A stretch of DNA of 50,245 bases from Amaricoccus sp. GTDB lineage: Bacteria > Pseudomonadota > Alphaproteobacteria > Rhodobacterales > Rhodobacteraceae. Below the pieces are notes generated by a model. It made no database searches and was not told the origin of the DNA. It saw only the letters and a program-made list of their open reading frames with translations. Where the stretch lies: NCBI RefSeq assembly GCF_017995835.1, contig NZ_JAGOID010000012.1, positions 1 to 50,245 of the forward strand, written 5' to 3'. The translations under genes were made by a program, and so were the position numbers. Below, piece by piece: positions 25,239 through 33,398 of the stretch (within the stretch, counting starts at the first letter, position 1; each line of letters opens with the position of its first letter).

Positions 25239-25908
25239 GTCGTCTCCCGTCATCGCGCTCGAGGATGTCGAGCTTACGCTCACGGGCAACGCCGGGCCGG
25301 TCAAGATCCTGCGCGGCGTGACGCTCGACGTGGCGCAGGGCGAGACGCTCGGGCTGGTCGGGCCGTCGGGGTCGGGCAAGTCGTCGCTCCTGATGCTGAT
25401 GGGCGGGCTGGAGCGGGCCACGGGCGGCGCGGTTCGGGTTCTGGGCCAGGACCTCTCGGCGCTCGGCGAGGACGCGCTGGCGCGGTTCCGCCGCGGCCGG
25501 GTCGGCGTGGTGTTCCAGTCGTTCCACCTGATCCCGACGATGACGGCGCTCGAGAACGTGGCGACGCCGCTGGAGCTGGCCGGCGCGGGGGACGCCTTCG
25601 AGCGGGCGGCGGCGGAGCTGGACGCCGTCGGGCTCGGGGCGCGGCTGGATCACTATCCGGCGCAGCTTTCGGGCGGCGAGCAGCAGCGGGCGGCGCTGGC
25701 GCGGGCCTTCGCGCCGCGGCCGGAGGTGCTGCTCGCCGACGAGCCGACGGGGAACCTCGACGGGGCGACGGGGGCGGGGATCATCGACCTGTTGCTCGGG
25801 TTGCGCGACCGGCACGGGGCGACGCTGGTGCTGGTGACCCATGCGCCGGAACTCGCCGCGCGCTGCGACCGGGTGGCGCGGCTGCGCGACGGCAGGGTCG
25901 AGGCGTGA
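25237..25908 (+). CDS. ABC transporter ATP-binding protein (LolD/MacB-like)
   Basis: The 223-residue ATPase has Walker A GPSGSGKSS, Q-loop VFQSFHLIPTMTALEN, signature LSGGEQQRAALARAFA, Walker B VLLADEPTGNLD and H-loop VLVTHAPELA. The QSFHLIPTMTALENV and ADEPTGNLD forms mark the LolD/FtsE/MacB group that works with FtsX-fold permeases. Its partner is the large permease at 26234-28759. The start ATG at 25237 shares CATG with the divergent esterase start. It is separated from its permease by 325 bases that contain an interspersed repeat. Confidence 0.93.
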   Translation: MSSPVIALEDVELTLTGNAGPVKILRGVTLDVAQGETLGLVGPSGSGKSSLLMLMGGLERATGGAVRVLGQDLSALGEDALARFRRGRVGVVFQSFHLIPTMTALENVATPLELAGAGDAFERAAAELDAVGLGARLDHYPAQLSGGEQQRAALARAFAPRPEVLLADEPTGNLDGATGAGIIDLLLGLRDRHGATLVLVTHAPELAARCDRVARLRDGRVEA

Positions 25909-26233
25909 TGCCGACTCCCACTGATCGGTTCGGTCGATGCGGTGCGCGCGCCGACATCCCCGCCGATTTCGACCGTTGGCGAAATCGGCGCGCGACTGCC
26001 CTGTCCGGGGCAGGCGCGTTCCGCGCCAGCCAGGGCAGCCGCGCGCCGATGCGAGCTTGGGAGATATCGGATGGTCCCTCGGCCCGCGCTTGCGGCGCGC
26101 GCCGACCGGATCGCGCGGGCGCCACTGGCGCCCGGCAAGTGCGATCCGGGGGGAAATCGGATGGGCGCAGCCAGAGGCTGCGCTATGGCGTGAGGGCCGG
26201 TCGGCGGCGGGCCGGGGCGCGGGGGCCGGTCCG
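25909..26233. other. Spacer between ABC ATPase and permease, filled by a repeat
   Basis: These 325 bases separate two genes that normally abut or overlap. Most of the spacer is copy B of the two-hairpin repeat (25933-26165). The reading frame through it is open and in frame with the permease, but it reads the repeat and has no family similarity. I do not call a gene here. Confidence 0.6.
25933..26165 (+). repeat. Interspersed two-hairpin repeat, copy B (long form)
   Basis: Hairpin 1 is GCCGATTTCG / CGAAATCGGC at 25962-25989 and hairpin 2 is CGGGCGCCA / TGGCGCCCG at 26116-26134. Both match copy A at 22002-22143 in the opposite orientation. Copy B has an extra block of about 81 bases (26019-26099) between the hairpins. 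The flanking GGATCGCACTTGCCGGGC type sequence is shared with copy A. Confidence 0.85.
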
Positions 26234-28759
26234 GTGAGGGCGCCTGTGGCGCTGCGGATCGCGCTGCGCGAGCTGCGCGGCGGCATTGCCGGGTTCCGGG
26301 TGTTCCTCGCCTGCCTCGCGCTCGGGGTGGCGGCGATTGCGGCGGTGGGCTCGGTGCGCTCGGCGATCGAGGCGGGGCTCGACCGGGAGGCGGCGCGGCT
26401 TCTCGGCGGGGACGTGGAGCTGGAGTTCACCTATCGCTTCGCGGATGCGGCGGAGCGCGCATGGATGGCGGAGAACGCCGTCGCGGTCTCGGAGATCGTC
26501 GATTTCCGCTCGATGGCGGCGCGGCCCGGCGGCGAGCGGGCGCTGGTGCAGGTGAAGGCGGTCGACGACGCCTATCCGCTCATCGGCGCGGCCGTGCTGG
26601 AGGGGGGCGGGGATCTCGCGGGCGCGCTGGCCGGGACGGACGGATTGCCGGGGATGGTCGCGGCGGGGCTGCTGCTCGACCGGCTGGGGGCGGGCGTCGG
26701 CGACGTGCTGCGGCTCGGGACGCAGGATTTCCGGGTGACCGGGCGGCTGGCGTCGGAGCCGGACGCGGCGGCGAGCGCCTTCGCCTTCGGGCCGCGGGTG
26801 ATCGTGCGGCGCGACGCGCTGGCGGCGAGCGGGCTGCTGGGGGAGGGGACGCTCTTCAACTCGTCCTATCGGCTGGTCGTGCCGGAGGGGGCAAGCCTCG
26901 CGGGGCTGAAGGCGGAGGCCGAGGGCCGCTTCGCGGATCGGGGGCTGCGCTGGCGCGACCGGCGCGAGGGGGCGCCGGGCGTGGGGCGGTTCGTCGAGCG
27001 GCTGGGGTCGTTCCTGGTGCTGATGGGGCTCGCCGGGCTCGCGGTCGGCGGGGTCGGCGTGGCGGCGGCGGTGCGCAGTCATCTGGAGCGCAAGACCGAG
27101 ACGATCGCGGTGCTGAAGACGCTCGGGGCATCGGGGCGGACGATCTACGCGGTCTATCTCGCGCAGGTGGCGGCTCTGGCGGCGGTGGGCGTGGCCGCCG
27201 GTCTCGCGCTCGGGGCGCTCGCGCCGTTTCTCGCCGCGCCGCTGGCGGCGGACCGGCTGCCGGCGCCGATGGTGCCGGCGATCTACGAGCGGGCGCTGGC
27301 GGAGGCGGCGGTGTATGGCGCGCTGACGGCGTTCGTCTTCACGCTCTGGCCGCTGGCGCGGGTGAGGGACGTGCGGGCGGCGGCGATCTTTCGCGACGTC
27401 GGCGGGATCGAGCGGGGCCGGCCGGCGGCCGGCGCGATGGCGGCGACGGCGGCGCTCGCCGCGGCGCTGGTCGGGCTCGCCGCCCGGCTTTCGGGCGAGC
27501 AGACGATCGCGCTCTCGATGGCGGCGGGCGTCGCCGGCGCGCTGGTGGCGCTGTGGCTGGCGGCCCGCGCCGCGCAGGCGCTGGCGCGCCGCGCCGCGCG
27601 GGCGGGCGCGGCGCGGGGGCGGCCGGCGCTGCGCTGGGCGCTCGGGGCGGTGGGCGGGCCGGGGGCGGAGACCGCGGCGGTGGTCATGTCGCTCGGCCTC
27701 GGGCTCTCGGTGCTCGCCGCGGTCGGGCAGATCGACGGGAACCTCAGGCGGATGATCGCGGCCGACCTGCCGGAGCGCGCCCCGGCGTTCTTCTTCGTCG
27801 ACATTCAGAACGACCAGCTCGAGGCGTTTCGCGAGATCGCCGCCGGGGTGCCCGGCGTGGAGGAGATCGAGACGGCGCCGATGCTGCGCGGCGTGATCGC
27901 CCGCGTGAACGGCCGGCCGGCGCGCGAGGCGGTCGGGCCGCACTGGGCGCTGAACGGCGACCGGGGCGTGACCTATGCCGCGGCGCCGCCCGAGGGGACC
28001 GAGATCGTCGAGGGGGAGTGGTGGCCCGAGGACTACGCCGGGCCGCCGCTGATGAGCTTCGCCGCCGGGGAGGGGGCGGAGATGGGGCTGCGCCTCGGCG
28101 ACGAGATGACGATCAACGTGCTGGGGCGGGAGCTCACGGCGCGGATCGCGAGCTTCCGCAAGGTCGAGTTCCGCAGCATGGGCATCAACTTCCTGATCGC
28201 GGTCGATCCGGCGGCGCTCGCGGGCGCGCCGCATACCCACATCGCCACGGTCTACGCGGCGCCGGAGGCGGAGGCCCCGCTGGTGCACGCCGTGGCGGAC
28301 GCGATGGCGAACGTCACGGCGGTGAGCGTGCGCGAGGGGATCGCGCGGTTCGGCGAGGCGCTGGCGGGCATCGCGGCGGCGACGCGCTGGGCCGCGGCGG
28401 TGACGCTCGCCACCGGGATCGTCGTGCTGATCGGCGCGGCGGCGGCGGGCGAGTGGCGGCGCGTCTACGAGACGGCGGTGCTGAAGACGCTCGGGGCGGA
28501 GCGGCGGACCATCCTCGCGAGCTTCGCCTTGCGCGCCGCCATCGTCGGCGCGGCGGCGGGCGTGGTGGCGGTGGTCGCAGGCGCCGTGGGCGGCTGGTGG
28601 GCGGTGACGCGGCTCCTCGAGGGCGACTTCCGCTTCGAGCCCGGACCCGCCCTCGCCATCGTGGCGGCGGGCGCGGCGGCGAGCCTGCTCGCCGGTCTCG
28701 CCTTCGCCGCAAGGCCGCTCGCGGCGCGACCGGCGCGGACATTGCGGGCCCGTGGCTGA
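26234..28759 (+). CDS. ABC transporter permease, FtsX-fold (YbbP-like)
   Basis: The 841-residue membrane protein has an N-terminal transmembrane segment, a periplasmic domain, and an FtsX core (LGSFLVLMGLAGLAVGGVGVAAAVRSHLERKTETIAVLKTLGASG). A second membrane region, another periplasmic domain (PERAPAFFFVDIQNDQ) and a second FtsX core (ETAVLKTLGAERRTILASF) follow. This duplicated architecture is that of YbbP. With the LolD-like ATPase it probably extracts or exports a lipid or envelope molecule. The GTG at 26234 is the likely start, though its ribosome-binding site is weak. The downstream GTG at 26246 is an alternative. Confidence 0.92.
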   Translation: MRAPVALRIALRELRGGIAGFRVFLACLALGVAAIAAVGSVRSAIEAGLDREAARLLGGDVELEFTYRFADAAERAWMAENAVAVSEIVDFRSMAARPGGERALVQVKAVDDAYPLIGAAVLEGGGDLAGALAGTDGLPGMVAAGLLLDRLGAGVGDVLRLGTQDFRVTGRLASEPDAAASAFAFGPRVIVRRDALAASGLLGEGTLFNSSYRLVVPEGASLAGLKAEAEGRFADRGLRWRDRREGAPGVGRFVERLGSFLVLMGLAGLAVGGVGVAAAVRSHLERKTETIAVLKTLGASGRTIYAVYLAQVAALAAVGVAAGLALGALAPFLAAPLAADRLPAPMVPAIYERALAEAAVYGALTAFVFTLWPLARVRDVRAAAIFRDVGGIERGRPAAGAMAATAALAAALVGLAARLSGEQTIALSMAAGVAGALVALWLAARAAQALARRAARAGAARGRPALRWALGAVGGPGAETAAVVMSLGLGLSVLAAVGQIDGNLRRMIAADLPERAPAFFFVDIQNDQLEAFREIAAGVPGVEEIETAPMLRGVIARVNGRPAREAVGPHWALNGDRGVTYAAAPPEGTEIVEGEWWPEDYAGPPLMSFAAGEGAEMGLRLGDEMTINVLGRELTARIASFRKVEFRSMGINFLIAVDPAALAGAPHTHIATVYAAPEAEAPLVHAVADAMANVTAVSVREGIARFGEALAGIAAATRWAAAVTLATGIVVLIGAAAAGEWRRVYETAVLKTLGAERRTILASFALRAAIVGAAAGVVAVVAGAVGGWWAVTRLLEGDFRFEPGPALAIVAAGAAASLLAGLAFAARPLAARPARTLRARG

Positions 28760-28822
28760 GGCAAGGACGCGCATCGCACGAAAACGTATGTGATTCTTCG
28801 GCATGATTCGTCTTGGTTCTGC

Positions 28823-28851
28823 TTGAAACGGTCCCGGTTTTTCCCGATATT
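28823..28851 (+). promoter_or_regulatory. Probable sigma-70 promoter of the BI-1 gene
   Basis: TTGAAA at 28823-28828 and GATATT at 28846-28851 are separated by 17 bases, about 55 bases before the start codon. A 12-base inverted repeat (GCAAGGACGCGC at 28761-28772 and its complement at 28868-28879) encloses the promoter. Confidence 0.6.
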
Positions 28852-28906
28852 GCCATCAGGGCCGGAGGCGCGTCCTTGCGGCCGACCCGTTTGCATGGAG
28901 GGATCG

Positions 28907-29686
28907 ATGGCGGAATTCGAAACGGTGCGTCGCCCCGGCGTCGGCGCCGGAGTCCGCACGACGACGTACGACGAGGGCCTGCGCGCCCACATGAGCAAGG
29001 TCTACGGCACGATGTCCGTGGGCATGATCATCACCGCGCTCGCCGCATGGGCCGTCGCCGGCCTGTCGGTCTCCGGCGTCCCGACCGAGTACATGATCGG
29101 CGAGGGCAAGTATCTGACGAGCTTCGGCGTCGCGATCTATGCCTCGCCGCTGAAGTGGCTCGTCATGTTCGCGCCGCTGCTCTTCGTGTTCGGGCTGAGC
29201 GCGGGCATCTCCCGCATGTCGGCCGGCGCGGCGCAGATCGCGTTCTACGCCTTCGCCGCGGTGATGGGCGTGTCGATCTCGTCGATCTTCCTGGTGTTCA
29301 CCGGGATGTCGATCGTGCAGGTGTTCCTGGTGACGGCGATCGCCTTCGCGGCGCTGAGCCTCTGGGGCTACACCACGCGGAAGGACATCTCCGGCTGGGG
29401 CACGTTCCTGTTCATGGGCCTGATCGGCGTCGTGGTGGCCTCGATCGTCAACATCTTCCTCGGCTCGCCGGCGCTGATGTTCGCGGTCTCGGCGATCGGC
29501 GTGCTGGTCTTCGCCGGCCTGACCGCCTTCGACACCCAGCGGCTGAAGAACGAGTACCTCCAGCTCGCCGGCACCCAGGGCGAGGCCTATCTCGGCCATG
29601 CCGCCATCCTCGGCGCGCTGAGCCTCTACCTGAACTTCATCAACATGTTCATGATGCTGCTGTCGCTCTTCGGCAACCGGCAGTAA
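28907..29686 (+). CDS. Bax inhibitor-1/YccA family membrane protein
   Basis: The 259-residue protein has seven predicted transmembrane segments. It contains a LRAHMSKVYGTMSVGMIITALAAW opening and LTAFDTQRLKNEYLQ near the C-terminus, the UPF0005/BI-1 signature region with its conserved Asp. Bacterial members are pH-sensitive calcium leak channels or YccA-like FtsH-interacting proteins. The ATG at 28907 has GGAGGG 4 to 5 bases before it; an ATG at 28895 in the same frame is less well spaced. It has its own promoter and a perfect terminator, so it is a single-gene unit. Confidence 0.94.
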   Translation: MAEFETVRRPGVGAGVRTTTYDEGLRAHMSKVYGTMSVGMIITALAAWAVAGLSVSGVPTEYMIGEGKYLTSFGVAIYASPLKWLVMFAPLLFVFGLSAGISRMSAGAAQIAFYAFAAVMGVSISSIFLVFTGMSIVQVFLVTAIAFAALSLWGYTTRKDISGWGTFLFMGLIGVVVASIVNIFLGSPALMFAVSAIGVLVFAGLTAFDTQRLKNEYLQLAGTQGEAYLGHAAILGALSLYLNFINMFMMLLSLFGNRQ

Positions 29687-29706
29687 GTCCCGACGCGGAT
29701 CGCGAG

Positions 29707-29738
29707 AGCCGCCGGACCGAAGGGTCCGGCGGCTTTTT
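29707..29738 (+). terminator. Intrinsic terminator of the BI-1 gene
   Basis: A perfect 12 bp stem (AGCCGCCGGACC / GGTCCGGCGGCT) with a GAAG loop is followed by a run of T. It lies 20 bases after the stop codon. Confidence 0.92.
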
Positions 29739-29792
29739 CGTGCGCGCCGCCCGCCGGCAGAATGCCGCCGATTGTCGGAAACTCCGTCCCGG

Positions 29793-29810
29793 AAAGCGAT
29801 TGCGCGCTTT
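29793..29810. promoter_or_regulatory. Possible LacI-type operator
   Basis: AAAGCG and CGCTTT form an 18-base dyad with a 6-base centre, 49 bases upstream of the lacI-family start codon. Autoregulation by the LacI protein is plausible but unproven. Confidence 0.4.
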
Positions 29811-29858
29811 GACCGGCATGGTAGGTGGCCTTCGGGGAAACGCTTCGGAGGCGCGCCT

Positions 29859-30893
29859 TTGTCCCGGAAGGGCAAGACGCTGAAAGACCTCGCGGCCAAG
29901 CTCGACATCTCGGTGGCCACCGCCTCCCGGGCCCTGTCCGGCCATGCTCGCATCGCACCGGAAACGCGCGAGCGGGTCGCCGCTGCCGCGCGCGAGATCG
30001 GCTATGTGCCGAACCGCGCCGCCCGGGCCCTGGTCTCGGGCCGTTCCGGCCTCGCCGCGCTGGCGCTGCCGGTGCGCGGCTACGGCGTCGGCGACGCCTT
30101 CCTCGGCGAATTCGTCTCGGGGCTGACGGCCGGGCTCGGCCGCACCGAAGTCGATCTGATCCTGACCACCGTCCCGGCGAGCCGGACGGAGCTCGACGTC
30201 ATCCGCAGCCTCGTGGTCGGCGGCCGCGCCGACGGCGTGGTCATCGCCCGCGTCACCGAGGCGGATCCGCGCGTCGAGTTCCTGACCGCGCAGCGCTTCC
30301 CCTTCGTCGCCCACGGCCGCACCAGCGACGGCGGGGCGGGTTTCTCCTGGCTCGACACCGACGGCCATCTCGCCTTCGCGCAGGCGTTCGACATGCTCCA
30401 TGCGCTCGGTCACCGTCGCTTCGCGCTGGTGACCATCGACGAACCGACGACCTTCCGCGCCCACCGCGAGGCCGGGCTGCGCGACGGGATCGCCGTTCGC
30501 GCCGATCCGGCGGTCACGTTCGAGACGATCGCCGTGCCGCGCTTCGACCGGGCCCGACGGGCGGCGGCGGTGCGCGGCCTGCTCGGCCGGGCGGACCGGC
30601 CCACGGCCGTGCTCGGCGTCTTCGACGGCATCGCGATCGGCGTCATCGAGGAGGCGGCGAAGCTCGGGATCGACGTGCCGGGCGGCCTCTCCGTCGTGGG
30701 GTTCGACAACACCCCCGAGGCGGCGCTCGCCGCGCCGGGGCTGACCACGTTCGATTCGCTGATTCACCAGAGCGCCGAGGCGATGGCGGGGATGCTCACC
30801 CGCGCCATCGCCGATCCCGACGCGCCCCCCGAGACCCGCCTCATTCGCCCGCCCTTCGTCCCCCGCGGGAGCCACGGCCCCGCTCCGGGTTGA
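29859..30893 (+). CDS. LacI family transcriptional regulator
   Basis: The 344-residue protein has the LacI HTH and hinge (KTLKDLAAKLDISVATASRALSGHARIAPETRERVAAAAREIGYVPNRAA) and a periplasmic-binding-like sugar domain ending LSVVGFDNTPEAA. The TTG at 29859 has GGAGG 7 bases upstream and places the HTH at the usual N-terminus; an upstream TTG at 29772 would add 29 basic residues. No sugar transport or catabolic genes lie beside it, so its regulon is elsewhere or is only itself. Confidence 0.92.
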   Translation: MSRKGKTLKDLAAKLDISVATASRALSGHARIAPETRERVAAAAREIGYVPNRAARALVSGRSGLAALALPVRGYGVGDAFLGEFVSGLTAGLGRTEVDLILTTVPASRTELDVIRSLVVGGRADGVVIARVTEADPRVEFLTAQRFPFVAHGRTSDGGAGFSWLDTDGHLAFAQAFDMLHALGHRRFALVTIDEPTTFRAHREAGLRDGIAVRADPAVTFETIAVPRFDRARRAAAVRGLLGRADRPTAVLGVFDGIAIGVIEEAAKLGIDVPGGLSVVGFDNTPEAALAAPGLTTFDSLIHQSAEAMAGMLTRAIADPDAPPETRLIRPPFVPRGSHGPAPG

Positions 30894-30925
30894 GGGCGGC
30901 GGGGGCGGCGCCGCTGGCCGCGGGC

Positions 30926-32476
30926 TCAGCGCCAGAAGGGGGCGGCGTGGCCGAAGGTGCGCCAGCGCTCGAAGAGGCGGGGGCGGTCAACCTGCGCGCG
31001 AGCGGAGAGGACGCCGAGCGTCCAGCCGACGGCGCGTTGCACGGCCGGGTCGCCGGCGCCGGGGGCATCGTCGCCGGTCAGCTTCCCGGTCGCCATCGCG
31101 CCGTCGTTGAGGCTGCCGAAGGCGTCCTGCAGGTCCTTGAGCGGCCGCAGGAACGCCTCGACCTTCTTGCGGGGAAAGACCGGGCCCAGCATCTCGGCGG
31201 CGTAGCGCAGCTTCTTCAGCTCCTTGCGGAGTTCGTGCAGGGCCTCCGCGTCGCGCGTCTCGATCCGCCGGCCCCGCTTCACCGCCTTGCGCAGCCTGGC
31301 GTCGAGGAGGACGGGGGCCCGTTCGGCGACCGGCGTCGCGAGGCGCGCCGTCTGCGCGTAGTCGGCCGGGTCGAGCCAGCCGCGCGCCTCGATGGTCTCG
31401 AGAAGGTCGAAGACGAACCCGGTCGTCTCGGACCCCGCCAGGTGCGCGCGCACCTCGGCGCGGATCGCGTGGCGCCGCTCGGCCAGCGCGGCGTCGAGCG
31501 CCGCGCGCGCCGGCGCGTCGAGGCCGGTCCCGGCGGCGCCGGCGACGACCTCGTCCATCAGCACGTCGGCGTCGCGCAGGCGGCCGACCACCCGTCCGAG
31601 CCGCTGCGCCGCCGCCGAGAGCGGACCCAGCCGTTCCGCGCCGAGGCTCGGCCCGAACACCGCGAGCGCGGTGCGCAGCCGTCGCAGCCCGACGCGGAGC
31701 TGGTGCGGTCCCTCGTGGTCGTCGGAGGCGAGGGTGACGACGAGGTTCTGCGCCACCTGCGCGAAGCAGTCGCGCAGGACGTCGCGCGCGGCGGTCTCGA
31801 TGTTGGTCTCGGCGTCGAAGGCGACGGTCCCGGCGTTCCGCGGGCGGGGCGGTCCGGGCGGCGGCTCGCCCCGGGCGAGGCGATAGCCGAGCGCGCTCTT
31901 GTTGGCGGTGGCGAAGCGCACCGGCCCGTTCGGAAACAGCAGGCGCGCGAGATCGAAGACCGCGGCGATCTCGCCGTCGATCAGCTCGATCTCCGCTTCG
32001 AGGATCGGCGCGCGCGCGCCGCCCGAGACGACCTCGCCGCGGTCGAGCGCCAGCTCGACGACGCCGTCCCGCATCCGCAGCCGCTCGATGATGCGCTCGA
32101 CGCGGGTCTCGAAGACGGGCTGAAGCGGAGCGCCGCCCGTGGCCTCGGCGATGGCGGCATAGGCGCCGCTCGGGTCGGGCCCGCCGAGCGCGAGACGGCC
32201 GCCGGGGGCGGGAACCTCGATCTCCTCCTGCGAGAACAGCCCCGCGCCGCCGGCGCGGCGGCCGCGCTTGACCGTCTGCACCCAGCGCCGCCCGATCCGG
32301 CGCAGCCGCAGCGCGACTCCTGCCTCGGCCAGCGCATGCCCGGCGGTGTCGACATAGATCGAGACCAGCCGCTTGCGTTGGCGCGGCCCCTCGCGGAGGC
32401 CCGGGAGGGCGGGGCTGCGGGCGAGCCGCGCCGCCTCGGCGTGGTCGAGCGCGATCTTCAGCTCCGTCTCGATCAT
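30926..32476 (-). CDS. CYTH and CHAD domain protein (inorganic polyphosphate-related)
   Basis: The 516-residue protein begins MIETELKIAL, carrying the ExExK motif of CYTH triphosphate-tunnel enzymes, with further acidic and basic tunnel residues (LEAEIELIDGE, LARGEPP) in the first 200 residues. From about residue 240 a helical CHAD domain follows (HQLRVGLRRLRTALAVF, LHELRKELKKLRYAAEML), with its conserved His and Lys/Arg residues that bind polyphosphate. CYTH proteins act on triphosphates. The combined form is typical of bacterial tripolyphosphatases or polyphosphate-binding proteins. It ends near the LacI gene, converging with it across 32 bases. Confidence 0.93.
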   Translation of the reverse strand: MIETELKIALDHAEAARLARSPALPGLREGPRQRKRLVSIYVDTAGHALAEAGVALRLRRIGRRWVQTVKRGRRAGGAGLFSQEEIEVPAPGGRLALGGPDPSGAYAAIAEATGGAPLQPVFETRVERIIERLRMRDGVVELALDRGEVVSGGARAPILEAEIELIDGEIAAVFDLARLLFPNGPVRFATANKSALGYRLARGEPPPGPPRPRNAGTVAFDAETNIETAARDVLRDCFAQVAQNLVVTLASDDHEGPHQLRVGLRRLRTALAVFGPSLGAERLGPLSAAAQRLGRVVGRLRDADVLMDEVVAGAAGTGLDAPARAALDAALAERRHAIRAEVRAHLAGSETTGFVFDLLETIEARGWLDPADYAQTARLATPVAERAPVLLDARLRKAVKRGRRIETRDAEALHELRKELKKLRYAAEMLGPVFPRKKVEAFLRPLKDLQDAFGSLNDGAMATGKLTGDDAPGAGDPAVQRAVGWTLGVLSARAQVDRPRLFERWRTFGHAAPFWR

Positions 32477-32519
32477 GTCACACTCGGCTCCATGCCGCGC
32501 CGCGGTCGCGAAGTCGTTT

Positions 32520-32548
32520 TTGCGGAACCGGCCCGGTCGTGCTAGCGT
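32520..32548 (+). promoter_or_regulatory. Candidate promoter upstream of a small ORF
   Basis: TTGCGG (32520-32525) and TAGCGT (32543-32548) are spaced by exactly 17 bases. The -10 is a CTAG-type element common in alphaproteobacteria. It points toward the small ORF at 32599. Confidence 0.4.
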
Positions 32549-32598
32549 TGAAATCGGAAAGACGCGTTGTACTCGTTCGCCCAGTTCGTGGAGTCCGC

Positions 32599-32709
32599 AT
32601 GGCCCCGAGACCGATCGCTCAAGTCCCGATCCGCCTTCTGGCCGCTCTTTCCCGTATCCGGTCCTTCAGCCGCCGCCCCTCCGAGAGAGGATTAACCTTT
32701 GTCCGATAG
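32599..32709 (+). CDS. Candidate small basic protein (36 residues)
   Basis: An ATG with GGAG 5 bases upstream opens a 36-codon frame ending at TAG. The product (MAPRPIAQVPIRLLAALSR, then a basic tail) is rich in Arg with a short amphipathic hydrophobic stretch. It lies 50 bases downstream of a promoter-like element. Only the initiation signals support it, and it may be chance. Confidence 0.3.
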   Translation: MAPRPIAQVPIRLLAALSRIRSFSRRPSERGLTFVR

Positions 32710-32839
32710 GTTGCGCAAGATCGGGGGCCGGCGGGGGAGCGTGACGTGAGGTGATCATGGCAGGACGCGCGTCCAGGACATCGCAACCCGCCGGGGGCCG
32801 TTTCTCCCCCCCGGCCCGATCGCTCCGGTCCCGTCAGCC

Positions 32840-33367
32840 ATGAAGAACGCCAGCCTCGGCCCCGAACTCGGCATCGCCTCGGATTTCGTCCGCTCCGGCA
32901 TGGAAAAGGCCGGAATACCGCTGACGCGGACGCTCGAGGCGTATCTCTCCATCACCTTCGCCCGCTTCATCGGCAAGGCGATCGACGCCGACCTGCTGAC
33001 GGTCCGGATGACCCGCGCCCTCGACGGGCGCGCGCCCCGCGACATCCTGCGAGCGCTCGCCGACGAGTGCCTGATCGCCTGCGCCTTCTTCCAGGAGCGC
33101 CTGCTGCGCAACGGCACGATCCGCCACTATGTCGGCGTCGGCCAGACCGCCTACGACGCGGCGGACATGACCGAGCAGGCCTACGGCTTCGTGCACATGC
33201 GCGACGTGATCGCGGTGGCGGCCGGTCGCGGTCGCGACGACGACGCCCGCGTGCTGCTCGACCGCGCCCGCGCCGGCAGCGGCGACGCGCGCGCCGAACT
33301 GGCCGACCGGAACGTCGTCCTCGGTCCGTGGGGCGCCCGCAAGGGCGGCGGCCTCGTCTGGCGCTGA
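32840..33367 (+). CDS. Hypothetical protein (175 residues)
   Basis: I do not recognise this protein. It is helical and soluble-looking, with a hydrophobic core stretch (TLEAYLSITFARFIGKAIDADLLTVRMTRAL) and a second segment (ADECLIACAFFQERLLRNGTIRHYVGVGQTAYD). The tail is basic with Gly (GARKGGGLVWR). Codon usage has the strong G/C third-position bias of real genes here, and the frame has no competing long open frame on the plus strand. The start at ATG 32840 lacks a clear Shine-Dalgarno sequence. It converges with the ion channel gene across 31 bases. Confidence 0.7.
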   Translation: MKNASLGPELGIASDFVRSGMEKAGIPLTRTLEAYLSITFARFIGKAIDADLLTVRMTRALDGRAPRDILRALADECLIACAFFQERLLRNGTIRHYVGVGQTAYDAADMTEQAYGFVHMRDVIAVAAGRGRDDDARVLLDRARAGSGDARAELADRNVVLGPWGARKGGGLVWR

Positions 33368-33398
33368 GCGCCGTGGCGCGCCTCGGCCGGAGGGCGCG

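Larger units (their letters stand above)
32477..32839. other. Gene-poor 363-base spacer with a promoter-like element and a small ORF candidate
   Basis: The spacer lies upstream of the divergent CYTH-CHAD gene and the plus-strand hypothetical gene. It contains a promoter-like element at 32520-32548 and a 36-codon ORF at 32599-32709, annotated separately. The rest (32710-32839) has no feature I can support apart from the weak leader of the hypothetical gene. Confidence 0.5.

Noticed and set aside
25937-26233. An N-terminal extension of the permease through the repeat
   Set aside because: The extension translates the interspersed repeat and lies before the first membrane segment of the family. 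GTG 26234 is more likely.
26183-28804. An 873-codon open frame antisense to the FtsX-type permease
   Set aside because: It is Arg-rich antisense sequence without conserved motifs, an artefact of high GC.
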